Shown: piece after piece, positions 37,411-46,914 of the stretch
Layout: each line of letters starts with the position of its first letter
How positions within the stretch are numbered: position 1 is the first letter of the stretch
DNA from: Paenibacillus sp. E222
GTDB taxonomy: Bacteria > Bacillota > Bacilli > Paenibacillales > Paenibacillaceae
NCBI RefSeq assembly: GCF_013401555.1
Contig: NZ_CP058552.1
Location: 6,634,001 to 6,698,000 of the forward strand
Direction: 5' to 3'
DNA length: 64,000 nucleotides
Program-made: the position numbers and the translations under genes
The notes under the pieces: generated by a model
What the model was told of the DNA's origin: nothing
Database searches by the model: none
What the model saw: the letters and a program-made list of their open reading frames with translations, nothing else

Positions 37411-40400
37411 TTAATGTGGCACCTGAGACTGGAAATCGCTCCGGCTGGACTGATCTGCGTGGTAAAAGACCACATCGCCATCCTTCAAAGGCCAAGTTCG
37501 GCCTTGACTGTTTACTGGGCTAATGTTGAAACCTTCCATCTGCCACTGATTCATCAGTGGAGCATAAATGTATTGCAGGTGTGGAGCTTCTGTATTCCCA
37601 TCTCGAAGTGTCTCGATATTAAAGTTGACCACGATATATCCGTCCTTCAGAAATACAGAAGCCTTTTCATCCAGTTGATTTTGTCTTGCGAGCGATTCAA
37701 GATTGGTTCCCTTTGGCACAGTGTATACATCCGCAGGCAGGCTGTATTCTCCGTACCAACGTTGGATCGCCGCATTCGCTCGGTCTACACTAACACCCGA
37801 AGGAATGTCTGTCTTGGGTCCAATCAGTGTACGAATGGAAGCGGGCAGAATCATCCAATCATAGCGGCCTACCCACGTTTTCTGGTGAGAGGTTTGATCT
37901 ACAAGCGTAACCATATAATCAGCGAGCGAACTCTGATTGCGTTCATCGGCAGTCAGTTCATACGTATACTGATAACGCGCCGTATCCCCCAATTCCGTAC
38001 CGGGTACGTTACGCAACCTCGAGTTCAGGACAACAAACCTTTTCTCCAAATCCTGCGCCGATCCTATCCGAATAAGTCGCTCTTGACCGCGGTGGTAGTA
38101 TAGATCAACCTCTTGTCTGGAAGAGCCGTCTTTGCTCACAAAGTAGAATGTTGGAGTAATTCGAACACCATCCTGTTTGCCAAACATATTGCCTTTTGTT
38201 TTCAGGTCAAACTTGATATGGTAACCCGTTTTCACCGCAATATTACTGAAACCCTGCACTGGATGACTGCCTGGGCGAACAGGTAACACGAATGGTGCCA
38301 GATTCCCTCGCGGATCACCATCAATACTGTTAAGTCCTGTCCAGTAGCTCACTCCTGTCGGTTCCGAACTCCCAAGCTGCTTGCGGAACACGTTCTCCCA
38401 ATTATAATCAGCGATATCCGTAACGTGAAAATCATACAATCGCCCAATAACCTCCACCGGAACCGTATCTGCCGCAACATGATGGGTCAGATTCGTGTTG
38501 GCATCCTGCTGTTCGGTGAATGTCGAAGGAGCATTTTCTGCAATATTGCGAAATTCAATTCGGTAATGTCCTTCATCCACCCATACTGGAAGATAGAAAA
38601 CGGTATCCAGTTGATTGACCGGAATGTCCACCCAGGTCTTGGCTGGAATAAACTGACTCCTATCGGCGTTATAGACGTCAAAAGGGAAACGAATCTGCTT
38701 GATACGAAAATACTTGGCATAGTCCCAATTGCCATAACCCGGGTAACTGTTTGCGTCCAGATGCTGCCCTGCGGTAGGGATGCGCACGATAAACGGTCGT
38801 TCCAGAATAAGTGCCGAACTGGTCGGATCAGGTACTGTTTTCTGATTATGCGGCTGATCATCAGACACTGAGGCGTAGTTAACAACAGGCGTGTGCACCG
38901 TGACAGAATTGATGCCTTGAATAGAAAACTTCTGATCCTGACCTCCTTTAATGTTGCCAGGAATCAAGCCATATGCGATCTCTCCTGTTGTCGGTTGATC
39001 CGCCTTGTTGACCAGTGTATTTTGAATAGTTAAACGATTCTGGTACAGCACGTTGTCGCCGAACATACCAGGCTGAGGGATAGTCCCAGGTCGCGGAGCA
39101 GTCTTATCCATCGGAGCAGGATCCATCACAGTGGTACCGTTAAACACTACCTTGTCATTATTTACAGTATTCTCTTTGACCTCGGCCTCTGCTTTGGATT
39201 GGAATAATGACGTCTCCTCAGGTGTAGGCGGCTCGCTGTCACCGCCTGGCTTTGTCTCAGTGCCAAGGTCGATTGCCTTGCAAGGTGCTGGTTTCACATG
39301 TGCGGTAACGGCATCATCATTAGCCGATTGTAAGGTCGGCGGTGTATATCCGTTTGGAGTCAGCGTTACTGTACCACCGTAGCCACCAAGTGCATAATTG
39401 GATATCGTAGCTTGATTTAGCTGATAGACTTCCAAATTATCAATCTGCCAAAAACTATATTGCCGGATAACCTGCATTGGTTTTTCCACAGGAACGTCTA
39501 GCTCCTTAGGTTGTGCAGGTGTGCCTGGATCATTCGGTCCTGTCGAGGCTCTGCCCGGAATCGTCCACGTTTTGTGATAATTCTTTTTTACGTTGACCGT
39601 ATAAGTGACTGTACCCGTCATGTTCACCCAACGGTGCTGGAACAAGTATCCTTTAGCCATGACATTTGCATAGAGATCTTCAGAAGTCGGGATGCCTCGA
39701 GTGACATCAAACTTCTCAGATCCCCGATCATCAGCCTTAAGCACGCCCCGCACGGAGGGGTCCATGGCAGCCGATTCGATCAACGTTCCTTTATTAGGGG
39801 GACTGATGGTCACGGGGCAACCCACAACACCGCCGTTACCTGGATCAGTTCCCCCGTCTCCTCCGTTGCCTGTGCAATCCTTTACATCTAACACCTGCGT
39901 TCCTTGCTCATCCAACTGCTGGGCAGTGTCCACAAATCGCGCAGTGATAGTGGTGCTGCCGACAATACCTTTAATCGTCATTTTCCCATCGGCACCTATG
40001 GTTGCTACCGCTTGTTTGGAGCTTTGCCAGGTCAATTTGGGATGAGCGGTAAGCTCATGAACAGAAAGGTCTGACTTGGTCAGGATAGCTTTCGCTTGCA
40101 GCGGTGTAGCTGTGTCAGCTTTACAGGCGTTTGGCAGGTTCACAATAAGTCCTGGTTCGGACGTTACCGTAATATCAGCCGTATCCGAGATTAGATATGT
40201 ACCATTGTTCCAGATTGCACGAACAAAAGCAGTACCCGGCTTTTCAGCCTTCACCATTCCGGTTTTGGGTTCAATACTCACAATACTCGGATCAGATGAC
40301 CACCAGGTGGTCTCAGCCTCGCGTCGACTTACGTCGATGCCGTTACTCCATTGTGTAGAACCGTAGTTTTTCGTCTTAACTTTGGCTACCATCTGTTTAG

Positions 40401-41088
40401 TTTCTCCAACCGTTAGGGTGGAATCTGGGGTTACGTCAATTTCCTTTTCTTCTTCGAGATCCCCTTCCCAGATGATGTCCATTGGAGTGAAATAGGCTAC
40501 TTTATGTTTAATACAGCCTTCGGTTGTTTTTCCTCCATTTTCAAATGGGTCGTTCTGAGTCCATTCATGACTTCCACCAGTTAAAGTCCGAATACCCACA
40601 ATTGTGCTTGGAGGTGTGATAACCGTTCTTCCTACTCCTGTATAAGATTCTTGTTCAGGTTTTGTTTGATACTCTACACTTTTGATTTTCACTTCCTTGA
40701 AACTCGAGGCCGATAAATTATTCCCGTTATATTGGGGCCAAGAAACTGCTGGCCAGCGTGAAAAGTCAACACTATCCGGCACCTCTTTTAAAGCGGGATA
40801 GGGAGTGGAACAACCCCCATCATTGTTGGAATATGTGGGACCACCACTGTGGTCTGCTCTAAATCTTCCATCATCAATTTGATACCAGTAAACGCCAGGG
40901 GTACCGATTGTTTTTTCAGCTTGAATAGATTTTAGAATAGGACTCTTCATTGACTTTGGACCGTATGGATCACTTACAGCATAAATAGAATTATTCATCG
41001 ACAACCCCGCCAAACAAAAACTTATGACGAAGAATACAACCACTGTTTTAGACCAACTGAATACGGGCATCCGCATTCGTTTTTTCAT
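37411..41088 (-). CDS. Large secreted Ig-like (BIG2) protein of unknown function
   Basis: A 1225-residue exported protein. An N-terminal signal peptide (about residues 1-38) is followed by a region with aromatic and cysteine-containing motifs, one clear BIG2 domain (about 215-310; VTPDSTLTVGETKQMVAKV, WWSSDPSIVSIEPKTGMV), a second similar domain to about 405, a Gly-rich hinge with two cysteines (GNGGDGGTDPGNGG), then a long beta-rich region resembling Paenibacillus DUF5704-type proteins by general pattern. No sortase signal or SLH domain is seen. GAGGTGAT precedes the ATG. It is the second gene after an SLH protein and may attach through it. Confidence 0.87.
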   Translation of the reverse strand: MKKRMRMPVFSWSKTVVVFFVISFCLAGLSMNNSIYAVSDPYGPKSMKSPILKSIQAEKTIGTPGVYWYQIDDGRFRADHSGGPTYSNNDGGCSTPYPALKEVPDSVDFSRWPAVSWPQYNGNNLSASSFKEVKIKSVEYQTKPEQESYTGVGRTVITPPSTIVGIRTLTGGSHEWTQNDPFENGGKTTEGCIKHKVAYFTPMDIIWEGDLEEEKEIDVTPDSTLTVGETKQMVAKVKTKNYGSTQWSNGIDVSRREAETTWWSSDPSIVSIEPKTGMVKAEKPGTAFVRAIWNNGTYLISDTADITVTSEPGLIVNLPNACKADTATPLQAKAILTKSDLSVHELTAHPKLTWQSSKQAVATIGADGKMTIKGIVGSTTITARFVDTAQQLDEQGTQVLDVKDCTGNGGDGGTDPGNGGVVGCPVTISPPNKGTLIESAAMDPSVRGVLKADDRGSEKFDVTRGIPTSEDLYANVMAKGYLFQHRWVNMTGTVTYTVNVKKNYHKTWTIPGRASTGPNDPGTPAQPKELDVPVEKPMQVIRQYSFWQIDNLEVYQLNQATISNYALGGYGGTVTLTPNGYTPPTLQSANDDAVTAHVKPAPCKAIDLGTETKPGGDSEPPTPEETSLFQSKAEAEVKENTVNNDKVVFNGTTVMDPAPMDKTAPRPGTIPQPGMFGDNVLYQNRLTIQNTLVNKADQPTTGEIAYGLIPGNIKGGQDQKFSIQGINSVTVHTPVVNYASVSDDQPHNQKTVPDPTSSALILERPFIVRIPTAGQHLDANSYPGYGNWDYAKYFRIKQIRFPFDVYNADRSQFIPAKTWVDIPVNQLDTVFYLPVWVDEGHYRIEFRNIAENAPSTFTEQQDANTNLTHHVAADTVPVEVIGRLYDFHVTDIADYNWENVFRKQLGSSEPTGVSYWTGLNSIDGDPRGNLAPFVLPVRPGSHPVQGFSNIAVKTGYHIKFDLKTKGNMFGKQDGVRITPTFYFVSKDGSSRQEVDLYYHRGQERLIRIGSAQDLEKRFVVLNSRLRNVPGTELGDTARYQYTYELTADERNQSSLADYMVTLVDQTSHQKTWVGRYDWMILPASIRTLIGPKTDIPSGVSVDRANAAIQRWYGEYSLPADVYTVPKGTNLESLARQNQLDEKASVFLKDGYIVVNFNIETLRDGNTEAPHLQYIYAPLMNQWQMEGFNISPVNSQGRTWPLKDGDVVFYHADQSSRSDFQSQVPH

Positions 41089-41106
41089 AGAAGTACAATC
41101 ACCTCA

Positions 41107-42393
41107 CTAATAGTACATATTTTGTATTTTCATTTCTCCTATATTCTCCGAAGCGATATGATACGTCCCATTCTTGAAATCTAAAGAAGATCTAGTCCAA
41201 AACCTAACTTTTTTGCCCTTAGTAATGAGTTCTCTAGGACTGTTAGGAATGGTAGTGAATCCGTTCTTTTTTGCATAATCTAAATCTAATCTTCTAAACT
41301 TCAATAAACCATTATTCAGACCACTACTATAGGTTATTAAATCAGTATTATCTGTGTTTGATGTAAAAGATAGATCTGCAAATGTTAAATAGTAATCACC
41401 ACTTGAAATTTTGGGTTCCACAAATAGTTTGGTGTACATTCCTTGAGGTTTACCATTTTGAACTTTCACTACTATAAACCTATGAAACGTGAGCACTCCT
41501 GAATTGTTAGATAACTTTATATCTCCCTTAGATAAATCACTAACCGTGACAGAATTTTTAGTATAAAAATAATTACTAATCGTCGTTAAATTCGTCCCTG
41601 TCGTGCCTACCTCACGCATTTCATTCAGATCACTGTACTTCCCTGCATCCGTACCTTCTACATCCATATAACGCAGCAAAATGGCAGACACTTCGGCTCG
41701 CGTTGTTGGATCAGCAGGCTTCAGGGAACCATCCTCAAATCCGCCGACAATGCCAGTGCCGCGAACAAGTGCAAGATAAGGAATTTGCTCTGCACGAATC
41801 GTTCCCCGATTCACTTCAGGGGTAGGTAGCAGTGTATTTTGGGTATCGTCAAAAGCATCCTGGAAACTGGTTCCCGATTTGATCAGTCCGTTTGCAATCC
41901 ATTTCATCATCTCATAGCGTGTCAGCTCAGCATTGGGATTGAATCCTTTCGGATAATCATTAGCGTTAATAAAGCCTTGCCCAACCAACTGTGCCACAGC
42001 TGATTCAGACCAGTGTCCCTTGAGATCAGCAAAAGGATTCTCGCCTTGTACCTTTTCCAAGCTGGTTGCACGGCTGAGAAGTGTAGCATACTCACCACGG
42101 GTGATTTTGGCATTGGGGCGGAACGTACCGTCCTGGTAGCCGGAAATTAGATTTTTATCATAGGCTTTAACAATTGTAGCCTGCGCCCAGTGCCCTTTGA
42201 TATCTTTGAACTTCGTAAGCGCAGAAGCTGTAGTGCCCGCTCCATTCGTGCTTGTAGCAGCATCCACAGTAGACACCAGACCGACGGTTCCAGTAGTCAG
42301 CAGCGTTCCTCCTATCAAAACCGTCGTCAACATACCGACTATCAACACATTCCTTTTTGATTTCCTACCGTTTAATCTCATCTGCTTCTTCAA
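41107..42393 (-). CDS. S-layer homology (SLH) domain protein
   Basis: A 428-residue exported wall protein. A signal peptide with a long hydrophobic core (to about residue 47) is followed by three SLH domains: FKDIKGHWAQATIVKAYDK, FADLKGHWSESAVAQLVGQG and a third beginning near TIRAEQIPYLALVRGTG, which together bind pyruvylated secondary wall polymer. The C-terminal 160 residues (after about 265) are of unknown type. The start is TTG at 42393, preceded at suitable distance by AGGAGAG; the ATG four codons later is too far. It is co-transcribed with the large Ig-like protein, 18 bases downstream. Confidence 0.92.
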   Translation of the reverse strand: MKKQMRLNGRKSKRNVLIVGMLTTVLIGGTLLTTGTVGLVSTVDAATSTNGAGTTASALTKFKDIKGHWAQATIVKAYDKNLISGYQDGTFRPNAKITRGEYATLLSRATSLEKVQGENPFADLKGHWSESAVAQLVGQGFINANDYPKGFNPNAELTRYEMMKWIANGLIKSGTSFQDAFDDTQNTLLPTPEVNRGTIRAEQIPYLALVRGTGIVGGFEDGSLKPADPTTRAEVSAILLRYMDVEGTDAGKYSDLNEMREVGTTGTNLTTISNYFYTKNSVTVSDLSKGDIKLSNNSGVLTFHRFIVVKVQNGKPQGMYTKLFVEPKISSGDYYLTFADLSFTSNTDNTDLITYSSGLNNGLLKFRRLDLDYAKKNGFTTIPNSPRELITKGKKVRFWTRSSLDFKNGTYHIASENIGEMKIQNMYY

Positions 42394-42602
42394 ATCTACT
42401 CACTCTCCTATGTACCTTAGTATGGGGCAAACTTCTGCTTCTTCAGCACTCGTACTACTCTTCAAGCCAAAACCTAAATTTGTCATAATCATCAATATTC
42501 TACCATGCAAATCTAGGCTATTGGTATTATTTTTCAGCCATCCCCATCACTACAAGGCATGCAACCTCCCCTTCCAAAGACCCAATTCACCCCTAAAAAC
42601 AC

Positions 42603-42637
42603 AAAAAAAGGCCACGAATCCGCAGATTCATAGCCTT
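42603..42637 (-). terminator. Terminator after the Nudix gene
   Basis: AAGGCTATGAATC pairs with GATTCGTGGCCTT on the minus strand and is followed by seven T. It ends the leftward Nudix/cupin/GNAT unit. The remainder of the 42394-42760 gap holds a possible TTGCAT-17-TATGAC promoter for the SLH operon and nothing else. Confidence 0.88.
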
Positions 42638-42760
42638 ATGCTTTAAGGTGTCAGTCCTATTCAATTGAAAAAAATGTAATCTATCTATCACAGAATAAAC
42701 GATTCTGTTCCATTTGACCAGTCCTAAAATTAAACCAAAATAGGTTTCTATCAAAATTGT

Positions 42761-43222
42761 TCATTCAAAACTGTTACCTGACAACCCTAACACTCCACTA
42801 TTTCTAATCATATACGCTGCAAATGGCGTCAACGATAACGCTCCGACCTCTTCCATAGTAAACCATTGTGCGCCCAATGAATCTTCACCATCCGGTTCAC
42901 TTTTGATCTCATAAGGCCGACTTTCGCTTGTCAAATATACATCGTACAGAATTCCAATATGGTGCAGCTCTTCCGGCTCGCCTTCGTAAACCCACACCAA
43001 TACGTTTGATTCCGCAGAACGAATCACCAATTGTAGATTGGAAAGACCCGTCTCCTCCTCGATCTCACGGTGTAGGGCGGTCTCCGGTTGCTCACCAAAC
43101 TCCAACCTTCCTCCAGGCAAATCCCATTTCCCCATATAGGCTCCTCTAGCCTTATGTATTAACAGGAATTTTTGCTCCCAAGTGACTAAACCGTATACCC
43201 CCATGTGTGTGTACCGATCCAT
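42761..43222 (-). CDS. Nudix hydrolase
   Basis: A 153-residue nucleoside-diphosphate-X hydrolase. The Nudix box is complete (GGRLEFGEQPETALHREIEE, then ETGL), with the catalytic glutamates in REIEEE. It probably cleaves a modified nucleotide or nucleotide-sugar; the substrate is not readable. The ATG directly follows the stop of a 42-residue membrane-protein gene, so the two are likely co-translated. Confidence 0.9.
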   Translation of the reverse strand: MDRYTHMGVYGLVTWEQKFLLIHKARGAYMGKWDLPGGRLEFGEQPETALHREIEEETGLSNLQLVIRSAESNVLVWVYEGEPEELHHIGILYDVYLTSESRPYEIKSEPDGEDSLGAQWFTMEEVGALSLTPFAAYMIRNSGVLGLSGNSFE

Positions 43223-43351
43223 TTAAAGGTTCTTCCTCTCGTCTGAGAGATGCCTAACTTGCTCTTCCAATCTACGAATACGCTTATTCATCTGATAGAA
43301 CGATGGAGTAAAAATCACCCCAATAATAATAACAATGACCCAAACACTCAA
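43223..43351 (-). CDS. 42-residue single-pass membrane protein with coiled-coil tail
   Basis: This short gene starts at a TTG (43349-43351) nine bases after AGGGG and ends with TAA immediately before the ATG of the Nudix gene. The product begins MSVWVIVIIIGVIFTPSFYQ, one membrane helix, then MNKRIRRLEEQVRHLSDERK, a charged heptad-like segment ending NL. It fits exactly between the cupin and Nudix genes with 15-base and zero-base gaps, which strongly suggests a real operon member. The function is unknown; a small membrane anchor or modulator is possible. Confidence 0.72.
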   Translation of the reverse strand: MSVWVIVIIIGVIFTPSFYQMNKRIRRLEEQVRHLSDERKNL

Positions 43352-43366
43352 ATCATCAGCCCCTAT

Positions 43367-43729
43367 CTAAAAGTCTCCCGCCTCTAGCGATAACCGAACA
43401 ATTAGTTCTTCACCCTCAATCAACAATGCGGTTAACCCTATATCCGAGCCAGATTGGTGATTCTCTCCGTTGGTCCAATACGCGGCTTCTCCCGATCGTA
43501 CAGCTACCCGTTCGCCTGTCTCACCTTCCACCCAACCTTCCCCTTCAAGCACCAGAAACACCTGCTCACCCACAGCTGCATGCAAACCTACACTTCCTCC
43601 TGCAGACAGTTTCAGTTGTGCTACGTGGCAGGCTGTTGTGCTTCGGAGTATCGGCGTAATCTCTGCTCCCTCACTACCATAAGAGGTAATACTGCGACGG
43701 TCCTTTGATTTGAGGCGATATATCTTCAC
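43367..43729 (-). CDS. Cupin-domain protein
   Basis: A 120-residue single-domain cupin. The barrel is visible (LKLSAGGSVGLHAAVGEQVF, LVLEGEGWVEGETGERVAV, GEAAYWTNGENHQSGSD), with His residues suited to bind a metal, although the first motif is degenerate (GLHAAVGEQ). The start is GTG, overlapping the stop of the GNAT gene by four bases. The ligand or reaction is unknown. Confidence 0.82.
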   Translation of the reverse strand: MKIYRLKSKDRRSITSYGSEGAEITPILRSTTACHVAQLKLSAGGSVGLHAAVGEQVFLVLEGEGWVEGETGERVAVRSGEAAYWTNGENHQSGSDIGLTALLIEGEELIVRLSLEAGDF

Positions 43730-44211
43730 TTCTTGTTCTCCTCTGCCACGGTATCTAGGTCCAGAGCCAAACGGATCATATCGACGCAGCGAATACCATC
43801 TTCTATAATCTCTTCTTCATAATGTTTCACAAAAAAATCCCGATCGACCCCTATAATGCGAAAACCACAGCGTTGATACAGCTTCAACTGATGAAAACTT
43901 GAGTTGCCTGTCCCAATTTCTATCGTTCGACCACCGAGCCTGCGTGCTGCTTCTATCGCTTCCTTGATCATGTGTTTGCCAACGCCCTGTCCCTGTAACT
44001 CTTCCTGTACGGCAATATTAACAATCTCTACCGTCTCTGGACGCGTCTTAAGCAAAACAAACTCTCCTACCATTTCCCCTTCATATTCAGCGATAAAACA
44101 AACACCGCGACTCAGATATTCGTCAACTATGGCTTTGGACGGATCAGCCATCAATAAAAGTTCATAAGGTTTTTCTTCTTCCCAGTCCAAAATCCGGAAC
44201 GACAATTTCAC
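43726..44211 (-). CDS. GNAT family N-acetyltransferase
   Basis: A 161-residue acetyltransferase with the full GNAT core: GEFVLLKTRPETVEIVNIAV (beta 4), the acetyl-CoA loop QEELQGQGVGKHMI, and SSFHQLKLYQRCGFRIIGVD near the end. I start it at the GTG at 44211, preceded by GGTGGAG at good spacing, because it then begins MKLSFRILDWEEEKPYELL as such enzymes do; an ATG at 44244 in the same frame has no clear site. It is coupled to the downstream cupin gene by a four-base overlap. Confidence 0.87.
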   Translation of the reverse strand: MKLSFRILDWEEEKPYELLLMADPSKAIVDEYLSRGVCFIAEYEGEMVGEFVLLKTRPETVEIVNIAVQEELQGQGVGKHMIKEAIEAARRLGGRTIEIGTGNSSFHQLKLYQRCGFRIIGVDRDFFVKHYEEEIIEDGIRCVDMIRLALDLDTVAEENKK

Positions 44212-44411
44212 ACCAATCTCCACCTTTTCCTCGTACATATTCATTTAACGTCCCGTTTGCAGAAGCCTATGTATGGCTAGTCACCAAATATATAACAACC
44301 TTCCGTATATAAATGTTTGGGTCTGAATTCATATTTTTCTCTTTTTATAACCTCGGGTTACTGCGGAACGATATTTATCCTTTATTTCATTCATCTAGTT
44401 CACCAAATCTA

Positions 44412-44666
44412 TTAGCTATTTACCGCTCCAGCCTGATTTTGATAATGACGAATCACCATGCCAGAGGCTTTTTGCATGCCCTGTTTCTCATAGAACGACT
44501 GAAGTTCTCCCGTTTCTTCATCAACAGCCAGTTCGACAGCATAGGATTGTTCCAGCAATTTCAGAAATGTAGGCGTAGATGGAGGGTTTGGCCAACCTTC
44601 GAAAAAATTCCCGCTAAGTTGGTCGATACCTATTCCCTCCAGCGATTCACGAAATGTAATCTCCAT
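44412..44666 (-). pseudogene. GNAT acetyltransferase with internal in-frame deletion
   Basis: The 84-residue product starts like a full GNAT enzyme (ITFRESLEGIGIDQLSGNFF, GWPNPPSTPTFLKLLEQSYA, VELAVDEETGE) and ends like one (LQSFYEKQGMQKASGMVIRH). The middle, where the acetyl-CoA loop and following helix should be (roughly 55-60 residues), is missing at the junction after DEETGE. The start codon, ribosome site (AAGGAG) and frame are intact. I therefore read it as an internally deleted, probably inactive gene rather than a short family. Comparison is with the general pattern of such enzymes, from memory. Confidence 0.75.
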
Positions 44667-44836
44667 AATAGCAAGTCATCTCCTTTTAAAAAAAGTAAAC
44701 TTCATTATATCATAATATCTGGATATAAATATATATAATTGGCTGATAAAATATGAGGCATGCTTCAAATAGAAGCCTTAATTATTAGCTTTATTCAAGT
44801 GAACTGATCTAAACACGCAACGTCCTATTCCTCACG

Positions 44837-45205
44837 TTAAACCCCCGTACTTAAATGCTCGTGGATTAATTTCCATTCTCCATTGATGTCTGCAACAAAT
44901 ACATTGGTAGCCCGACCTTTTCCCGAAGCCAGCTCCCCTTGATACATTCCTTTCCAGTGATAGGTATAAATACAGACTGCCTGCTCTTCGCCAGTCGTAA
45001 TCCACGTGACATCTTCTGCACGATATACCTCATCCTTGACTGTCTCCCATGCGTTTTCAAAATAAGCCCGAATTTCGTTAAGGGTAGTGCAAGACGTTCC
45101 CGTAAACCAATATACGGCATCCGGTGATAACCATTTGCTTACCTCATCAAACTGATGTGTATTAGTTGCTGCAATATATCCTTCAAGCGCATGCTGGTAT
45201 CCCAT
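44837..45205 (-). CDS. SnoaL/NTF2-like protein
   Basis: A 122-residue cone-shaped NTF2-fold protein of the SnoaL-like group (YIAATNTHQFDEVSKWLSPD, AVYWFTGTSCTTLNEIRAYF, GRATNVFVADINGEWKLIHE). Members may be enzymes or ligand binders; no catalytic residues can be assigned. AGGAGG precedes the ATG. It lies 29 bases after the Nudix gene at 45235-45744 and is probably co-transcribed with it. Confidence 0.82.
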   Translation of the reverse strand: MGYQHALEGYIAATNTHQFDEVSKWLSPDAVYWFTGTSCTTLNEIRAYFENAWETVKDEVYRAEDVTWITTGEEQAVCIYTYHWKGMYQGELASGKGRATNVFVADINGEWKLIHEHLSTGV

Positions 45206-45234
45206 GATTTCTTCCGCCTCCTGAGCGTTTTTAA

Positions 45235-45744
45235 TTATTTGACTTCACTCTGTTCAAGAACCGAATCGCTATACACCATAAACGTCTCTTTCAGTGTACG
45301 TCCGGTTGATTTCTCCCAGATTACACTTCGTTCAAACGTTCCTGCTTGAAAAAATCGCGGGAAACGTTCTGCAAACCAATCCTGCATGGGCAGCTCAACC
45401 GCCTGTCCTAGAGACACCCACAACAGTTCACCTTCCGGTGGCTCGCTCAAAAGCTCCCCCTCATAAGAAGTAGCCACGTAGTTGAATACCATATAACGTA
45501 ATCCTTGCTCCGGGTCACAAAATTCATCAAGACCTTTGTATGTAATTTCTTTTACCACAAGTCCTGTTTCCTCTTTAACTTCTCGCACGGCACCATCCAC
45601 AATACTTTCCGGAAAATCAACTTTCCCTCCAGGAGCAATATATCCCGGAAATCCTTTTCGGTTCGGTCGATTCATTAATAGCACCTGATCATTTCGTTTG
45701 TCCCATACCATACACATCGTTAAAATCTCAGTTCTAGTGTCCAT
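45235..45744 (-). CDS. Nudix hydrolase (MutT/YtkD-like)
   Basis: A 169-residue Nudix protein resembling 8-oxo-dGTP or NTP diphosphatases. The Nudix box is present (GGKVDFPESIVDGAVREVKE, then ETGL). The segment GFPGYIAPGGK, with the following conserved core, supports the MutT-like group. The start at 45744 follows GGGAGG by eight bases; the frame runs nine codons further upstream without a site. Its substrate is inferred only from family. Confidence 0.88.
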   Translation of the reverse strand: MDTRTEILTMCMVWDKRNDQVLLMNRPNRKGFPGYIAPGGKVDFPESIVDGAVREVKEETGLVVKEITYKGLDEFCDPEQGLRYMVFNYVATSYEGELLSEPPEGELLWVSLGQAVELPMQDWFAERFPRFFQAGTFERSVIWEKSTGRTLKETFMVYSDSVLEQSEVK

Positions 45745-46014
45745 GTTGATCCTCCCAGTTGCCTTATACAAAACTTAATCCCTTGCAATCCACACATATT
45801 CACTACGACAACAGAAGGCCTTTCCCCCCTTTTATCCCTAGTTTTTTTCTGTCTTCTTCGTTCTTGTGGAATTGTTGAATTCATCATATATATTTCCGTT
45901 GTACACTAACACTTCTGGTACGTAGATAGATTTTCCTGCTTCAATCTCTATTCCAAATCCATCTTAAATTTTCCTAACTTCTGCAAAGTCAATTTGGATA
46001 TAAAAGCATACGAA

Positions 46015-46046
46015 AGACGGACACCGGAAATTTCGGAGGCCCGCCT
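46015..46046 (-). terminator. Probable terminator after the DUF3891 gene
   Basis: The arms (46015-46030 and 46031-46046) pair over 14 of 16 positions as minus-strand RNA, including GU pairs, and are followed by TTTCG. The stem is long but the T-run is short. Nothing else is evident in the 45745-46100 gap. Confidence 0.55.
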
Positions 46047-46100
46047 CTTTGTGATGTATGCAATGTTTTGTTTTTGAGCCGAATATCGATTAGGCGATCC

Positions 46101-46886
46101 TCAGCTCATGCCTGTAATTAACACTCGGCGCTCTTTCCACTCGGCACGACGATAAGCCTGCAGCAGACCAAATTTGCGGATACTTGCTTTTGGCACCGAT
46201 TTGTAAGGCATAACGACCGTAAAGTCCTTATCAAACGGCACAAAAGACAATCCTACTTTCTCATTGGAAAGCCACTCGGCATGAATGGGTTCCCTTGAAC
46301 AGGCATCGAAGGTACAGCCGAGTCCATCAGCGAAAAAATCATAACGTGCAGCAGGTGTTCCGGGTTCCTCCATACAGAGAAAAAGGCTGAGCTGATCACA
46401 AAAAAGCATGATTTCCACATCACTTTTCAGCCTGAGTTTCAACGCCTCACCGCCACCAAGCTGCTGTTCCCAACGCAACTGGTGTTCCTGTTCATCGTCT
46501 AGATACTCCCTGATATCTTCATCATCATTGGCGTTAGCACCCAGATTGTTTTGAAACAATTCTGTATACATCATGCTGCACAACAACCCGGCGTACAGGT
46601 TTTTCTCACGGACCTCTTCAATACCTTTACGGTAAAATACAAATCGCGGACGTAGCGGAAAATCACGAAACGAATACGGTATCTGACTATAATCATTCCA
46701 GAATGGAGCAGAATCCAACTCAATCCATCCCCGATCATGCTCTTTTGCGGCAAGAATCAGATCTTCTCGATGCGCTTCATCAGTTAACAATTCCGTTTTC
46801 CAATGGGAAGCCATTTCTCCGGCTACTAGTCCATGCTCATGCTGTGCGGTCAAAACAAAATCATGCTCTCTCTCATATACGATCAT
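46101..46886 (-). CDS. DUF3891 family protein
   Basis: A 261-residue protein of a conserved family without known function. Histidine-acid motifs recur (TAQHEHGLVAGEM; AAKEHDRGW), a pattern that resembles a divergent HD-type metal site, and the central region is acidic. AAGGGTGA precedes the ATG. It is divergent from coaA. Function unknown; metal-dependent hydrolysis is only a guess from the histidines. Confidence 0.83.
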   Translation of the reverse strand: MIVYEREHDFVLTAQHEHGLVAGEMASHWKTELLTDEAHREDLILAAKEHDRGWIELDSAPFWNDYSQIPYSFRDFPLRPRFVFYRKGIEEVREKNLYAGLLCSMMYTELFQNNLGANANDDEDIREYLDDEQEHQLRWEQQLGGGEALKLRLKSDVEIMLFCDQLSLFLCMEEPGTPAARYDFFADGLGCTFDACSREPIHAEWLSNEKVGLSFVPFDKDFTVVMPYKSVPKASIRKFGLLQAYRRAEWKERRVLITGMS

Positions 46887-46914
46887 TTGCTGTCACCCTT
46901 CCGCATGGTATACG

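Noticed and set aside
43727..43729. Cupin gene beginning at a later ATG
   Set aside because: The GTG overlapping the GNAT stop by four bases gives the complete cupin start, and no better-placed site exists.
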